Of a DNA stretch of 14,041 bases, positions 7,379 through 14,041 are shown in pieces (position 1 is the stretch's first letter; every line of letters begins with the position of its first letter). Position numbers and translations under genes: made by a program. The stretch spans positions 1 to 14,041 of the forward strand of contig CAYOHP010000159.1 of the NCBI GenBank assembly GCA_964403795.1, read 5' to 3'. The DNA is from CAYOHP01 sp964403795 [NCBI: uncultured bacterium] (GTDB lineage Bacteria; Muiribacteriota; UBA6191; CAZXTJ01). The notes beneath the pieces are model-generated. The model was given only the letters and a program-made list of their open reading frames with translations, was not told the origin of the DNA and made no database searches.

Positions 7379-8172
7379 GCCCGTCCCGGAACGGTGCCGC
7401 CTGGGGGGGCTGGCTGCCGTTCCTGATGGGGCTGCGCATGTTCGGCTGGCTCCTCGCCTGGGTCGGCCTGGCCGGAGCCTTCACGGTGTCGTTCCGGCTG
7501 GTCCGGGAGCGTCCGGCCACCTGGGACGGGGTGTTGGCGGTCGCTCGCACCGGGAGGGCGGCTCCGCCGAGACGGGAAGCTCCTCCCACCCCGGCCGCCA
7601 ACGCCCGCCACGCGGCGGCCCGCAGCCTGGTCCAGGACGGGGCCCTGGCCCGCGGCGAGGCCTTCTACCGGCGCCTGCTGACCGAGGTCCCCGACCACGC
7701 CCAGTTCAACCAGGAGCTCGGCGAGCTGCTCCTGGACGAGGGACGGGTGACCGAGGCGGTCCGCTGGCTGGAGCGGGCCGTGGTCGTCTCCCCCGACGAG
7801 GGGCGGGGCTTCGCCCGGCTGGCCGAGGCGCGCCTTCGCAGCGGGGACCGGACCGGGGGGGCGGCGGCCCGCCGGAGGGCCCGGGACCTGGGCGCCGATG
7901 TGCGCCGCTTCGACCGCCAGCTGGCCGGCCTGCTGCTCGCCGAGAGCCGGTTCGACGCCGCCATCGAGCTCTTCCTGAGCGTGGATCCCGAGGGCCAGGA
8001 TGTGGACGTCCAGGTGCTGCTCGGCACCGCCTTCTACGAGAAGGGCCGGCGACGGTTGTGGAACCCGCTCGGGGACCAGGAGGCGATCCGGCGGGCGGGC
8101 CAGCACGTAGCCCGGGCCCTGGCCCTGGACCCCGCCCACCCCGAGGCCCTGAAGCTCCGGGAGGCGCTGTGA
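7375..8172 (+). CDS. Membrane-anchored TPR protein
   Basis: This 265-residue protein starts at GTG 7375, overlapping the previous stop by 4 bases, with a GGAAGGA about 10 bases upstream. The longer open frame upstream lies inside the preceding gene and is not coding. A hydrophobic segment at residues about 13-40 would anchor the protein. Residues about 75-225 form tetratricopeptide-type helical pairs, for example ELGELLLDEGRVTEAVRWLERAV and FDRQLAGLLLAESRFDAAIELF, which usually bind partner proteins. An ALDPAHPEALKLREAL unit closes the chain. By its operon place it is probably a scaffold that meets the other three products at the membrane. No enzyme domain is visible. Confidence 0.85.
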   Translation: MSPSRNGAAWGGWLPFLMGLRMFGWLLAWVGLAGAFTVSFRLVRERPATWDGVLAVARTGRAAPPRREAPPTPAANARHAAARSLVQDGALARGEAFYRRLLTEVPDHAQFNQELGELLLDEGRVTEAVRWLERAVVVSPDEGRGFARLAEARLRSGDRTGGAAARRRARDLGADVRRFDRQLAGLLLAESRFDAAIELFLSVDPEGQDVDVQVLLGTAFYEKGRRRLWNPLGDQEAIRRAGQHVARALALDPAHPEALKLREAL

Positions 8173-8996
8173 GCCCGGCCACCGAATTCGGGGATCCGCG
8201 GCGACCGCCCTCCGGGGTCCTCGGGTACCTGCTGCTGGTCGCAGCCCTGGCCGGGGGACTGGGCATGGCGGTCGGAGGGGGTGTGGACCTCGCCGGGGAG
8301 GGGGGGACGAGTTCCGCCACGGGGGAGGGGAGCGAACTCTCCCAGGCCCTGGGGGAGGCGGTCCGCCTTCGCCATGAGGGGAACTTCCGGGGAGCCTGGC
8401 AGGTCCTCTGCGAGGCCCGGGAGAAGCAGCCCGGCCAGCCGGCTCTCGCCCTGGAGCTGGCCCAGCTCCACTTCCAATGGGCCGAGAGGGGACGATCCCG
8501 ACTCGACATGGAGGAGCGGGTCCGCCTGGAGTTCGCCTGGGAGTACCTGCTCTCGGCCCTGGGGACCCGTCGCGATTGGCCCCGGGCCCGCATGATGGCG
8601 GCCCAGGTGGCGCTGGCCCGGGCCCGGACCCTGGGGCGGAGCGCCAGCCAGCAGGCCGAGGATCCGCCCCGGGTGCTCTCCCTGGTGGAGGAGGCGGAAG
8701 GCTGGATCCGCCAGGCCCGAAGCGAGGTCCCGAGGGAGCCCAGCCTGGAGGTCCCGGAGCGGGCCCTCTCGGAGCTCGAGTCCGGTCTCGCCAACGAGGC
8801 CGCGCTCTTGGCCTACAAGCAGGCCCGGGCCCTGGTGCGGCGGGCCTTGCCCGGGGACCTGGAGGTTGCCAGGACCCGACTCACCGGGCTGGCGGAGGCT
8901 CCCGGCACTCCGCCGCACGTCGCCAAGGAGGCCCGTCGGGAGCTCGACCTGCTGGCCGCGCCCGCCTCGTGGCGGACCTGGGGGACCGATGGCTAG
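8169..8996 (+). CDS. Membrane-anchored helical-repeat (TPR-like) protein
   Basis: This 275-residue protein starts at GTG 8169, again overlapping the previous stop as GTGA. One membrane segment spans residues about 17-36. The rest is alanine-, leucine-, arginine- and glutamate-rich amphipathic helix with degenerate TPR-like pairs (HEGNFRGAWQVLCEAREKQP, ALALELAQLHFQWAERG). It has the same architecture and opening residues (MSP) as the preceding product, so the two may be distant paralogues. A short acidic, glycine-rich linker follows the membrane segment. No catalytic motif is visible. The stop overlaps the next gene by 8 bases. Confidence 0.8.
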   Translation: MSPATEFGDPRRPPSGVLGYLLLVAALAGGLGMAVGGGVDLAGEGGTSSATGEGSELSQALGEAVRLRHEGNFRGAWQVLCEAREKQPGQPALALELAQLHFQWAERGRSRLDMEERVRLEFAWEYLLSALGTRRDWPRARMMAAQVALARARTLGRSASQQAEDPPRVLSLVEEAEGWIRQARSEVPREPSLEVPERALSELESGLANEAALLAYKQARALVRRALPGDLEVARTRLTGLAEAPGTPPHVAKEARRELDLLAAPASWRTWGTDG

Positions 8997-9822
8997 GCTG
9001 ATGGTGGGCTTGCTCCTGGCTCTCGACCCTCCGCTGCGCTTCCTGTTGGGTGGGGTCTTCGCGCTGGGGTCCGGGCTCCTGGGTGCCACCTCGTTCGCCC
9101 CCGGTCCCGGCTATCCCTGGCCCGGCCGGATCGAGTTCCGGGACCTCCCGATCGAGTGCCTGCTGCTCGGCCTGGTGCTGACCGGTGCCTGGATCCCTTC
9201 CCGATCCGTCCCTGTGCCCCAGGACCCGGAGAATCCCGACCTGCACCGGACCCTCAGGGAGTGCGTCCACCTGGTGCTGGTGGCGGCCGCGGCCTCGGGG
9301 CTGATGTCGGGCCTGCTGCCGGACTCGGGCCTGCTGCGTCCGGTGGCGGTACTGGGCGTGGGCCTGGTGGCGCTGGTCTCGTCGCGGGTCCGGGACCGCT
9401 CCAAGGTCTTCGGCCTGGCCGCCGGAGTCGCCCTGGTGCTGGTGGTCTTCCGGTACGTGCTCCCGGGATCCCTCCACGGGGCCCTGGCGGCGCTGCCCGG
9501 CGGCGAGCTGGGAGCCCGGTTGGTCTTCGGGTCGCTCGATCGCCTGGCCACCCCACCGGCCGAGGTCTACCGGGTCTTCGTGGCCCTGGTCCTGTTCTCG
9601 GCCGCCATCATGGTGCGTCTCCCCGAGCTCGCCCCGGAATCGATCCCGGAAGGGACCCTGCTGGGTGCCGATCCGGTCGCTCCAGGGCTGGCCGGTACCG
9701 AGGCCCCGGAGGCATTCCCGGGTCCGAGCCCGGCGACCCTGGCGCTACCCCCGGGGCGGGGCGTCGACGAGGGGACCGGGAAGCAGGTCGATCCCGACCT
9801 GGACTCGGCCGACCTTCACTAG
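8989..9822 (+). CDS. Six-TM membrane protein, unknown function
   Basis: This 277-residue protein has about six membrane segments, near 15-34, 53-70, 92-110, 115-131, 140-157 and 192-209, then a hydrophilic tail (210-277) rich in proline, glycine and acidic residues. The start ATG 8989 lies 8 bases inside the previous gene, preceded by a GGGGGA a few bases upstream, so translation is probably coupled. The open frame continues further upstream but only as overlap with the previous gene. I recognise no family. As the only strongly polytopic product of the operon, it is the natural membrane core for the two anchored repeat proteins and the DUF1232-like protein. Confidence 0.82.
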   Translation: MARLMVGLLLALDPPLRFLLGGVFALGSGLLGATSFAPGPGYPWPGRIEFRDLPIECLLLGLVLTGAWIPSRSVPVPQDPENPDLHRTLRECVHLVLVAAAASGLMSGLLPDSGLLRPVAVLGVGLVALVSSRVRDRSKVFGLAAGVALVLVVFRYVLPGSLHGALAALPGGELGARLVFGSLDRLATPPAEVYRVFVALVLFSAAIMVRLPELAPESIPEGTLLGADPVAPGLAGTEAPEAFPGPSPATLALPPGRGVDEGTGKQVDPDLDSADLH

Positions 9823-9844
9823 TTGTCTGCAGCTCGGGCGCAAG

Positions 9845-9913
9845 GGCCTCGCTCGCAGTGGGCTACGCCTGCGCTGCTCCCCCCGGCGGAGCCGGGGGCG
9901 CTACGGCTCCGCC
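9845..9913. repeat. GC-rich inverted-repeat cluster between convergent genes
   Basis: The 78-bp gap between the convergent six-TM and sirtuin genes, and the last 13 bases of the sirtuin gene, hold three inverted repeats. CGCAG/CTGCG is at 9854-9858 and 9869-9873. CCCCCGGC/GCCGGGGG, with a GGA loop, is at 9880-9898. GGCGGAGCC (9885-9893) pairs with GGCTCCGCC (9905-9913). The last two share bases and exclude each other. The likely role is a bidirectional terminator; it may also be one copy of a dispersed intergenic repeat. There is no T-tract. Confidence 0.5.
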
Positions 9914-10728
9914 CGGTACCAACCCTTGGCGGGAGCGAGGCTCTCGGCGAGCTGGGGAAGGATCTCGCCGGCCGGGCCCGCCAGGCAGGTGACACCGGGG
10001 CCGGAGAGCCGGGGTTCGGGATTGACCTCGATCACCTCCGCCCCGGCTGAGAGCGCCATCCCGGAGAGGCCGGCTGCCGGCCAGACCAGGCTCGAAGTGC
10101 CGATCACCAGAACGACCTGGGCGGACCGGGCAGCCCGGGAGGCGGTCTCGAAGGCACCCTCCGGGAGCGCCTCCCCGAACCAGACCACCCCGGGGCGGAG
10201 CAGGGCGCCGCAAGGGCAGCGGGGGAGTCCCGCGACCCGGGGCGGGGTGCGAACGGTCCCGGTACGGTCGTCGGTGCCGGCCTCGGGACCGAGTTCGGGC
10301 GGGGGGCCATCCTCCCGCCGGGCGTAGCCGCAGGCTTTCCGACAGGAGGTGGTCCAGAGGTCGCCGTGGAGTTCGACCATGCGGGACGAGCCGGCCGCCC
10401 GGTGCAGGCCGTCGACGTTCTGGGTGACCAGCAGGAATCCGGGAACCCTCCGCTCCAGTTCCACCAGGGCGAGATGCCCGGGGTTGGGGCGGACCGAGGC
10501 CACCTTCCGGCGCCTCCATGCGTACCAGTCCCAGACCAGCGCGGGGTCGGCATCGAAGGCCTCGGGGGTGGCCAGCTCGGTCGGATCCCGCCCCGACCAG
10601 AGACCGCCTGCGCCCCGGAAGGTGGGCACCCCGGACTCCGCCGAGATTCCGGCGCCGGTCAGGGCCACTAACCGGTGCGCCCCGGCGAGGGTGCGCCCCA
10701 CCTGGGATGGAATTTGGATCTTCGCCAT
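9901..10728 (-). CDS. cobB: NAD-dependent protein deacylase, class III sirtuin
   Basis: This 275-residue Sir2-family enzyme removes acyl groups from lysine using NAD+. Visible motifs are GAGISAESGVPTFRG (25-39, NAD binding), TQNVDGLH (102-109), catalytic His121 in HGDLWTTSC, four zinc cysteines C129, C133, C171 and C173, VVWFGE (181-186) and the GTSS strand (210-213). Y69 and R72 form the YxxR pair that in class III sirtuins (CobB, SIRT5) recognises succinyl- and malonyl-lysine, so desuccinylase or demalonylase activity is likely. The open frame extends 74 codons upstream, but ATG 10728 begins the usual short N-terminus and has GAGGGG 8 bases before it. It is a compact single-domain enzyme without fused partners, so a housekeeping metabolic role fits better than defence. 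It converges on the operon at 7016-9822 and diverges from the duplicated-domain protein. Confidence 0.93.
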   Translation of the reverse strand: MAKIQIPSQVGRTLAGAHRLVALTGAGISAESGVPTFRGAGGLWSGRDPTELATPEAFDADPALVWDWYAWRRRKVASVRPNPGHLALVELERRVPGFLLVTQNVDGLHRAAGSSRMVELHGDLWTTSCRKACGYARREDGPPPELGPEAGTDDRTGTVRTPPRVAGLPRCPCGALLRPGVVWFGEALPEGAFETASRAARSAQVVLVIGTSSLVWPAAGLSGMALSAGAEVIEVNPEPRLSGPGVTCLAGPAGEILPQLAESLAPAKGWYRAEP

Positions 10729-10777
10729 GCCAGCATCCCCTCGACGAGGAATCCTACCCTCGCGAAGGGGGCGAGCC

Positions 10778-12118
10778 GTGCGTCGATCCGTGCTCTTCCG
10801 GGTGTTGCCGATCCTGCTCGGTGGGGCGGCCTCGGTGATCGCCGCCGGGGTCGCCGATTTCAAGGTCGGCCAGGAAGTCCAGTTGCTCCGTTTCGGCGAA
10901 TGGCTGGACGGGCGGGTCGCCAGACTGAGCGACACCCAGGTCATGGTCATGCTCCCGCTGGCCGACGGTCGCTATGACCCGAACACGTCCTTCGTGATCG
11001 CGGCGCTGCCGCACACCGAGGTCCGCCCCCGGGTCGGACCGACCCCTCCCAAGGTCACGGCCACCTCCGGCTACCAGGTCGGCCAGGAGGTCCAACTGCT
11101 GCGCTGGGGCGAGTGGTTGGACGGAAGGGTCGCCAGCCTGAGCGACACCCAGGTCATGGTCATGCTGCCGCTGGCCGACGGACGCTACGACCCCAGCACC
11201 TCGTACGTGATCGCAGGAGTCCCCGGCACCCAGGTGCGGCCCCGCCCAACCGGGATCCCCGCGCCTCCCGCACCCTCGGCCAGCCCCGTGAAGGCTGCCG
11301 TGCCGGCACCCGTTGCCGGTCCGGTCAGCGCTCCCCGCCTTCCCCCGGCACCGGCACCGGCACCGACACGGACACCGGCTACCCCGACCCTCGCCCCGGC
11401 TCCGGTGCGGGTCGCGGCCCCCGACCCCCGTACCCGGCTGGTGGGCGTCTGGCTCACCGCCGGCCACACCGTGGTGAACGTGGTCAAGGAGGAACGGGTC
11501 GACTCGACCCATATCCGGCAGACCAAGGAGGTCGGCGGCGGGCACGTGGGTGGGCACGTCGAAGTGCGGGCGGACGGCACGTTCTTCCGGCTCGCACCTT
11601 CGGGCAAGAAGTTCACGGGGCGTTGGAAGACCCACCAGGAGCCGTACTTCCCGGCCGGGGGGATCGTGCTCGAAGGGGCCGACGAGGCCACCGGCTGGGG
11701 TCCGGACATGGTGCTCTCTCCCAAGGGCGAGGACGAGATCATGCTCCAGGCCTTCCCGGCCGGCGGTGCCGGGTTCGTGGGCTGGCGGGCTCCCGACCCC
11801 AGCCGGCTCGATCTCTCGATGAAGACCGAGGTCGGATACTTCACCCGGGCCTGGACCTTGACCCGCAAGCGGATCGCACCGCTCAAGACCGAGTTCGGGA
11901 TCCTGACGCTCTCCGGCGACGGCACCTGGAGCCACCAGGACGGGGCGGTACGCACCCTGGGTCGGTGGGAGGTCGGGCAGGGCTTCGACGGGCTGGTGGT
12001 AAGGGCCTTCCGGGAGGAGGGGGACTATCGGCTCGAACGCAGTCCCGACCGGCCCGGGAACGCCACCCTGGCGGGCATGGGACCGGGCAACACCCACATC
12101 CTCTACTACGCCCGGTAG
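10778..12118 (+). CDS. Exported protein with tandem 59-residue domains and a C-terminal beta domain
   Basis: This 446-residue protein starts at GTG 10778, with a GGGGG stretch about 6 bases upstream. The longer open frame upstream overlaps the divergent sirtuin gene and is rejected. Residues 1-26 form a signal peptide (arginines, hydrophobic core, GVA before the likely cleavage site). Residues 27-85 and 98-156 are two copies of one domain, 48 of 59 residues identical by hand alignment. Each contains VGQEVQLLR, GEWLDGRVA and DTQVMVMLPLADGRYDP, with a pattern that resembles small Tudor/SH3-like barrels. A proline/alanine linker (about 157-218) leads to a 225-residue domain rich in glycine, tryptophan and charged strands (LVGVW, FTGRWKTHQ, RAWTLTRKRI). 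I do not recognise that part. It is probably a periplasmic or surface binding protein. Confidence 0.85.
   Translation: MRRSVLFRVLPILLGGAASVIAAGVADFKVGQEVQLLRFGEWLDGRVARLSDTQVMVMLPLADGRYDPNTSFVIAALPHTEVRPRVGPTPPKVTATSGYQVGQEVQLLRWGEWLDGRVASLSDTQVMVMLPLADGRYDPSTSYVIAGVPGTQVRPRPTGIPAPPAPSASPVKAAVPAPVAGPVSAPRLPPAPAPAPTRTPATPTLAPAPVRVAAPDPRTRLVGVWLTAGHTVVNVVKEERVDSTHIRQTKEVGGGHVGGHVEVRADGTFFRLAPSGKKFTGRWKTHQEPYFPAGGIVLEGADEATGWGPDMVLSPKGEDEIMLQAFPAGGAGFVGWRAPDPSRLDLSMKTEVGYFTRAWTLTRKRIAPLKTEFGILTLSGDGTWSHQDGAVRTLGRWEVGQGFDGLVVRAFREEGDYRLERSPDRPGNATLAGMGPGNTHILYYAR
10856..11245 (+). repeat. Internal tandem duplication (two 177-nt units)
   Basis: Units 10856-11032 and 11069-11245 are each exactly 177 nt, in frame, at a period of 213 nt with a 36-nt spacer. 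They encode the two near-identical domains of the exported protein. Differences at the DNA level are spread over many silent third positions, so the duplication is not brand new and the protein sequence seems to be under constraint. Confidence 0.9.
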
Positions 12119-12145
12119 TAGGGAGCGGATCCGACGCCCGGCCGG

Positions 12146-13588
12146 CTACCCGATCTCGTGGACCATGCGGTCCCGGCTCGACACGAAGTACTTGTTCACC
12201 GGGTAGGACAGGAAGTTCGAGACCTTCGAGGTGTAGAGGCAGGCGAAGTCCTCGATCTGGTCCCCGATCCGCGACTTCTCGGTGCCGGCGCGGAAGAGCG
12301 GTCCCCAGTAGCGATTGTGGGCCTGGTAGATCTGCACCTCGTGGGTGCGGATCCGGGTCAGGTTCATGGTGAGGCGTTTGTCGAGGTTGCGGAGGATCTT
12401 CTCGGAGGCCGCGATCCGCTGGTCGATGGCGGCGAGATCCCGGGTGGCGGGGCGGGGACTTCGCTCGCCGAGCTTGCGGGCCCGCAGGTGGTCGAGGACC
12501 TCCTGCTCCCTGGCGATCTGGTCCTGGAGCTCGCTCTTCTGGGTGTAGAGGCGGTCGAGCCTGAGGATGGTGCGCCTGGCCTTGCGGAGCGCCTTCAGCT
12601 CATGGTCGAGCTCCTCGACCACCATGGCGGTGCGCCACAGGCTCATCTTCTTGCTCTTCATGATGTCGCCGTAGGTATGGTCGCCGAAGTAGAGGACGGC
12701 CTCGCCGCTCACCCCCAGGAGCGCCTCGAGCTTCTCGACGTTGCCCCCCGTGATCATACGGTAGTGCTCGCCGGTCTCGACGATCTCCATGGGCGTGCCT
12801 TCGAGGAAGAACCCGGGCTTCCGGGCCTGCATGGCGATCACGTCGAAGTGGTCCTTCCAGCTCGGGTGTCCGTCCGAGGCCGGGAGGATGTAGCGCATCA
12901 CCGCATCGGTGTAGGCGGGTTCCGAGTTGGTGAGCAGGAAGACCTTCTTGCCGGCCGCGCGCATGCGGGCGAGGGTATCGGCCAGGCGAGGGTCGACCAC
13001 GAAGTAGTCGGGGAGGTGGGAGACCACCACGGACTTGAGCGACCCGTCGCGGTGGGCGGTGTCGATCGCCTCCCGGATGTCGTCGAACAGCTGGCGGAAG
13101 TTCCACAGCGGCGTGTCCCGACCCTGCTCGGCCAGGTCGATCATCTGGGCGTAGAGCACCGCCTCGGGGATCGTGAACAGAGTATCGAGGTTGTGGAAGG
13201 CCGGGTCCGCAAGGTCCAGCCGGCGGTTCGAGTAGGATGCCTTGCGCTCCTCGTACCCCAGGCGCCGGGTGCCGTGGTAGGCGTCGGTGACGTACTTGTA
13301 GCGGTCGAGCTTGATCAGGTTGCCGAGCTTCTTGTCCACCACCAGGCCGCGGATGGCGAGTTCCCGGTCGTAGCGGAGCTGGCGGATCTCGTCCGGATAG
13401 CCCCGCCGGACCATCTCCTCGATGGTGCAGCGGTAGGCCAGGTCCTCGATCTCCCGCTTGTAGATCGCCAGGGTGTGGTCCATGTCGAAGCCGATGGCCC
13501 GGATCCGGCTCATCTTGAGCTTGCGACAGCAGTAGACCCGGTCCTCGGGATGGATGCCGCGCTCTGCCGAAGGCATGGCGGAGTCCAT
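12146..13588 (-). CDS. HAD-IG family 5'-nucleotidase (cN-II-like)
   Basis: This 480-residue member of the HAD superfamily, subfamily IG, is related to the cytosolic purine 5'-nucleotidases that hydrolyse nucleoside monophosphates. Motif I is GFDMDHTL (D35 nucleophile, D37 acid/base), motif II is FLLTNSEP, a lysine-rich KSKKMSLWRT follows, and the acidic motif is YFGDHTYGDI. A helical, probably coiled-coil, stretch (ELKALRKARRTI through HLRARKL) precedes the conserved family C-terminus NRYWGPLFRAG and ACLYTSKVSNFLSYPVNKYF. Length fits the family. Start choice: the ATG at 13588 has GGAGG 6 bases upstream, while the in-frame ATG at 13612 (8 residues longer) has none. The pyruvate kinase gene lies 79 bp upstream on the same strand and may share its transcript. 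The substrate range is not readable from the sequence. Confidence 0.88.
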   Translation of the reverse strand: MDSAMPSAERGIHPEDRVYCCRKLKMSRIRAIGFDMDHTLAIYKREIEDLAYRCTIEEMVRRGYPDEIRQLRYDRELAIRGLVVDKKLGNLIKLDRYKYVTDAYHGTRRLGYEERKASYSNRRLDLADPAFHNLDTLFTIPEAVLYAQMIDLAEQGRDTPLWNFRQLFDDIREAIDTAHRDGSLKSVVVSHLPDYFVVDPRLADTLARMRAAGKKVFLLTNSEPAYTDAVMRYILPASDGHPSWKDHFDVIAMQARKPGFFLEGTPMEIVETGEHYRMITGGNVEKLEALLGVSGEAVLYFGDHTYGDIMKSKKMSLWRTAMVVEELDHELKALRKARRTILRLDRLYTQKSELQDQIAREQEVLDHLRARKLGERSPRPATRDLAAIDQRIAASEKILRNLDKRLTMNLTRIRTHEVQIYQAHNRYWGPLFRAGTEKSRIGDQIEDFACLYTSKVSNFLSYPVNKYFVSSRDRMVHEIG

Positions 13589-13594
13589 GCCCCG

Positions 13595-13599
13595 CCTCC
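13595..13599 (-). promoter_or_regulatory. Ribosome-binding site that sets the 5'-nucleotidase start
   Basis: On the minus strand this reads GGAGG, 6 bases before the ATG at 13588-13586. The alternative ATG at 13612 lies upstream of this site and has no comparable sequence before it. Confidence 0.65.
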
Positions 13600-13667
13600 G
13601 GGTCGGCTTCATGCGCCGGGAGCCGCCGGGCCGGGAACCATGCCGGCCGCTCCGGAGCCCGGGAGGC

Positions 13668-14041
13668 TCACCGTCTCACCTGGTGGACCTTCAGCATGTT
13701 GGTGGAGCCCGACAGGCCGACGGGCACGCCGGCGGTGAACACGCAGGTGTCGCCGAGATCGAGGAGGCCGAGCCGCATGGCGGTCCCCTCGGCGGCCACG
13801 ATCATGCTGTCGACGTCCCGGGCCTGGGGGACCAGCATGGGCGAGACACCCCAGATCAGGGTCAGCGCCCGGGCGGTGTGGATCGAGGGCGTGGCCGCGT
13901 AGATGGCGCAGCCCGGTCGCCACTTGGAGACCCGGCGGGCCGAGGCGCCCGAGGTGGTGAAGGCGACGATGGCCCTGGCCTGGAGCTGTCCGGCGAGCAG
14001 ACTGGCGGCCTGTCCGACCGCATCCTCGAGGGCCGCCTCCC
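13668..14041 (-). CDS. pyk: Pyruvate kinase, C-terminal fragment (5' end outside window)
   Basis: The last 123 residues of pyruvate kinase, which converts phosphoenolpyruvate and ADP to pyruvate and ATP in glycolysis. The frame enters at the window edge with two bases of a split codon and ends at TGA 13670-13668. Only the C-terminal domain is present. It shows the classic order AIVAFTTSGASARRVSKWRP, AIYAATP, LIWGVSPMLV and a final GVPVGLSGSTNMLKVHQV. The usual TGTTN-type core (HGTTNMLKV in many enzymes) reads SGSTNMLKV. The catalytic barrel lies beyond the window. The gene is upstream of, and codirectional with, the 5'-nucleotidase; the 79-bp gap has only short GC-rich inverted repeats and no clear terminator. 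Confidence 0.92.
   Translation of the reverse strand, partial: EAALEDAVGQAASLLAGQLQARAIVAFTTSGASARRVSKWRPGCAIYAATPSIHTARALTLIWGVSPMLVPQARDVDSMIVAAEGTAMRLGLLDLGDTCVFTAGVPVGLSGSTNMLKVHQVRR

Noticed and set aside
9901-10728. Sir2 gene as part of an anti-phage defence system
   Set aside because: It is a compact class III sirtuin with an intact zinc site and no fused or neighbouring Argonaute, TIR, SMC-like or helicase gene.
12158-13738. 526-codon plus-strand frame opposite the 5'-nucleotidase
   Set aside because: The minus strand carries all HAD motifs; the plus-strand translation shows only the Val/Leu/Asp/Gly bias of an antisense frame.
13609-13923. 104-codon minus-strand frame at the right edge
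   Set aside because: It is a shadow of the pyruvate kinase C-terminus, which is read in a different minus-strand frame ending at 13668.

Overview
The window is about 14 kb of very GC-rich bacterial chromosome. Genes are densely packed, several start with GTG, and most third codon positions are G or C. It holds a one-piece tmRNA gene, a class III sirtuin, a pyruvate kinase, an HAD-IG 5'-nucleotidase, a BtaA-like (DUF3419) betaine-lipid enzyme, and a secreted FG-GAP/RTX protein. Together these fit a Gram-negative-type bacterium from a high-GC lineage such as Myxococcota, Planctomycetota or Acidobacteriota. The sequence alone does not settle the phylum. I see no insertion sequence, prophage, CRISPR array, integron or tRNA.

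Layout. (1) 1-2046 (+): the 3' part of a large secreted protein with a seven-bladed FG-GAP propeller, RTX calcium-binding repeats and a type I secretion-like C-terminus. (2) 2074-2525: a perfect terminator-like hairpin, ssrA (tmRNA, 2134-2487), and a second perfect hairpin. (3) 2544-4407 (-): a two-gene unit of a prokaryotic RING-type zinc protein and a polytopic membrane protein. Divergent from it, at 4496-5692 (+), is a calcineurin-like phosphoesterase. (4) 5772-6941 (-): the BtaA-like enzyme. (5) 7016-9822 (+): four overlapping genes encoding a DUF1232-like membrane protein, two membrane-anchored helical-repeat proteins and a six-TM protein, apparently one envelope complex of unknown role. 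(6) 9901-10728 (-): a CobB-type sirtuin. Divergent from it, at 10778-12118 (+), is an exported protein with an internal tandem duplication of a 59-residue domain. (7) 12146-14041 (-): the 5'-nucleotidase, and upstream of it the C-terminus of pyruvate kinase, cut by the window edge.

Most of the window is core-type gene content in small units that alternate in strand. All gaps between genes are shorter than 100 bp apart from the stretch filled by ssrA. The parts least explained by known families are the four-gene operon at 7016-9822, the duplicated-domain protein at 10778-12118, and the RING/membrane pair at 2544-4407. A minor puzzle is the tmRNA tag, whose LAA-ending frame starts one base out of step with the usual spacing.
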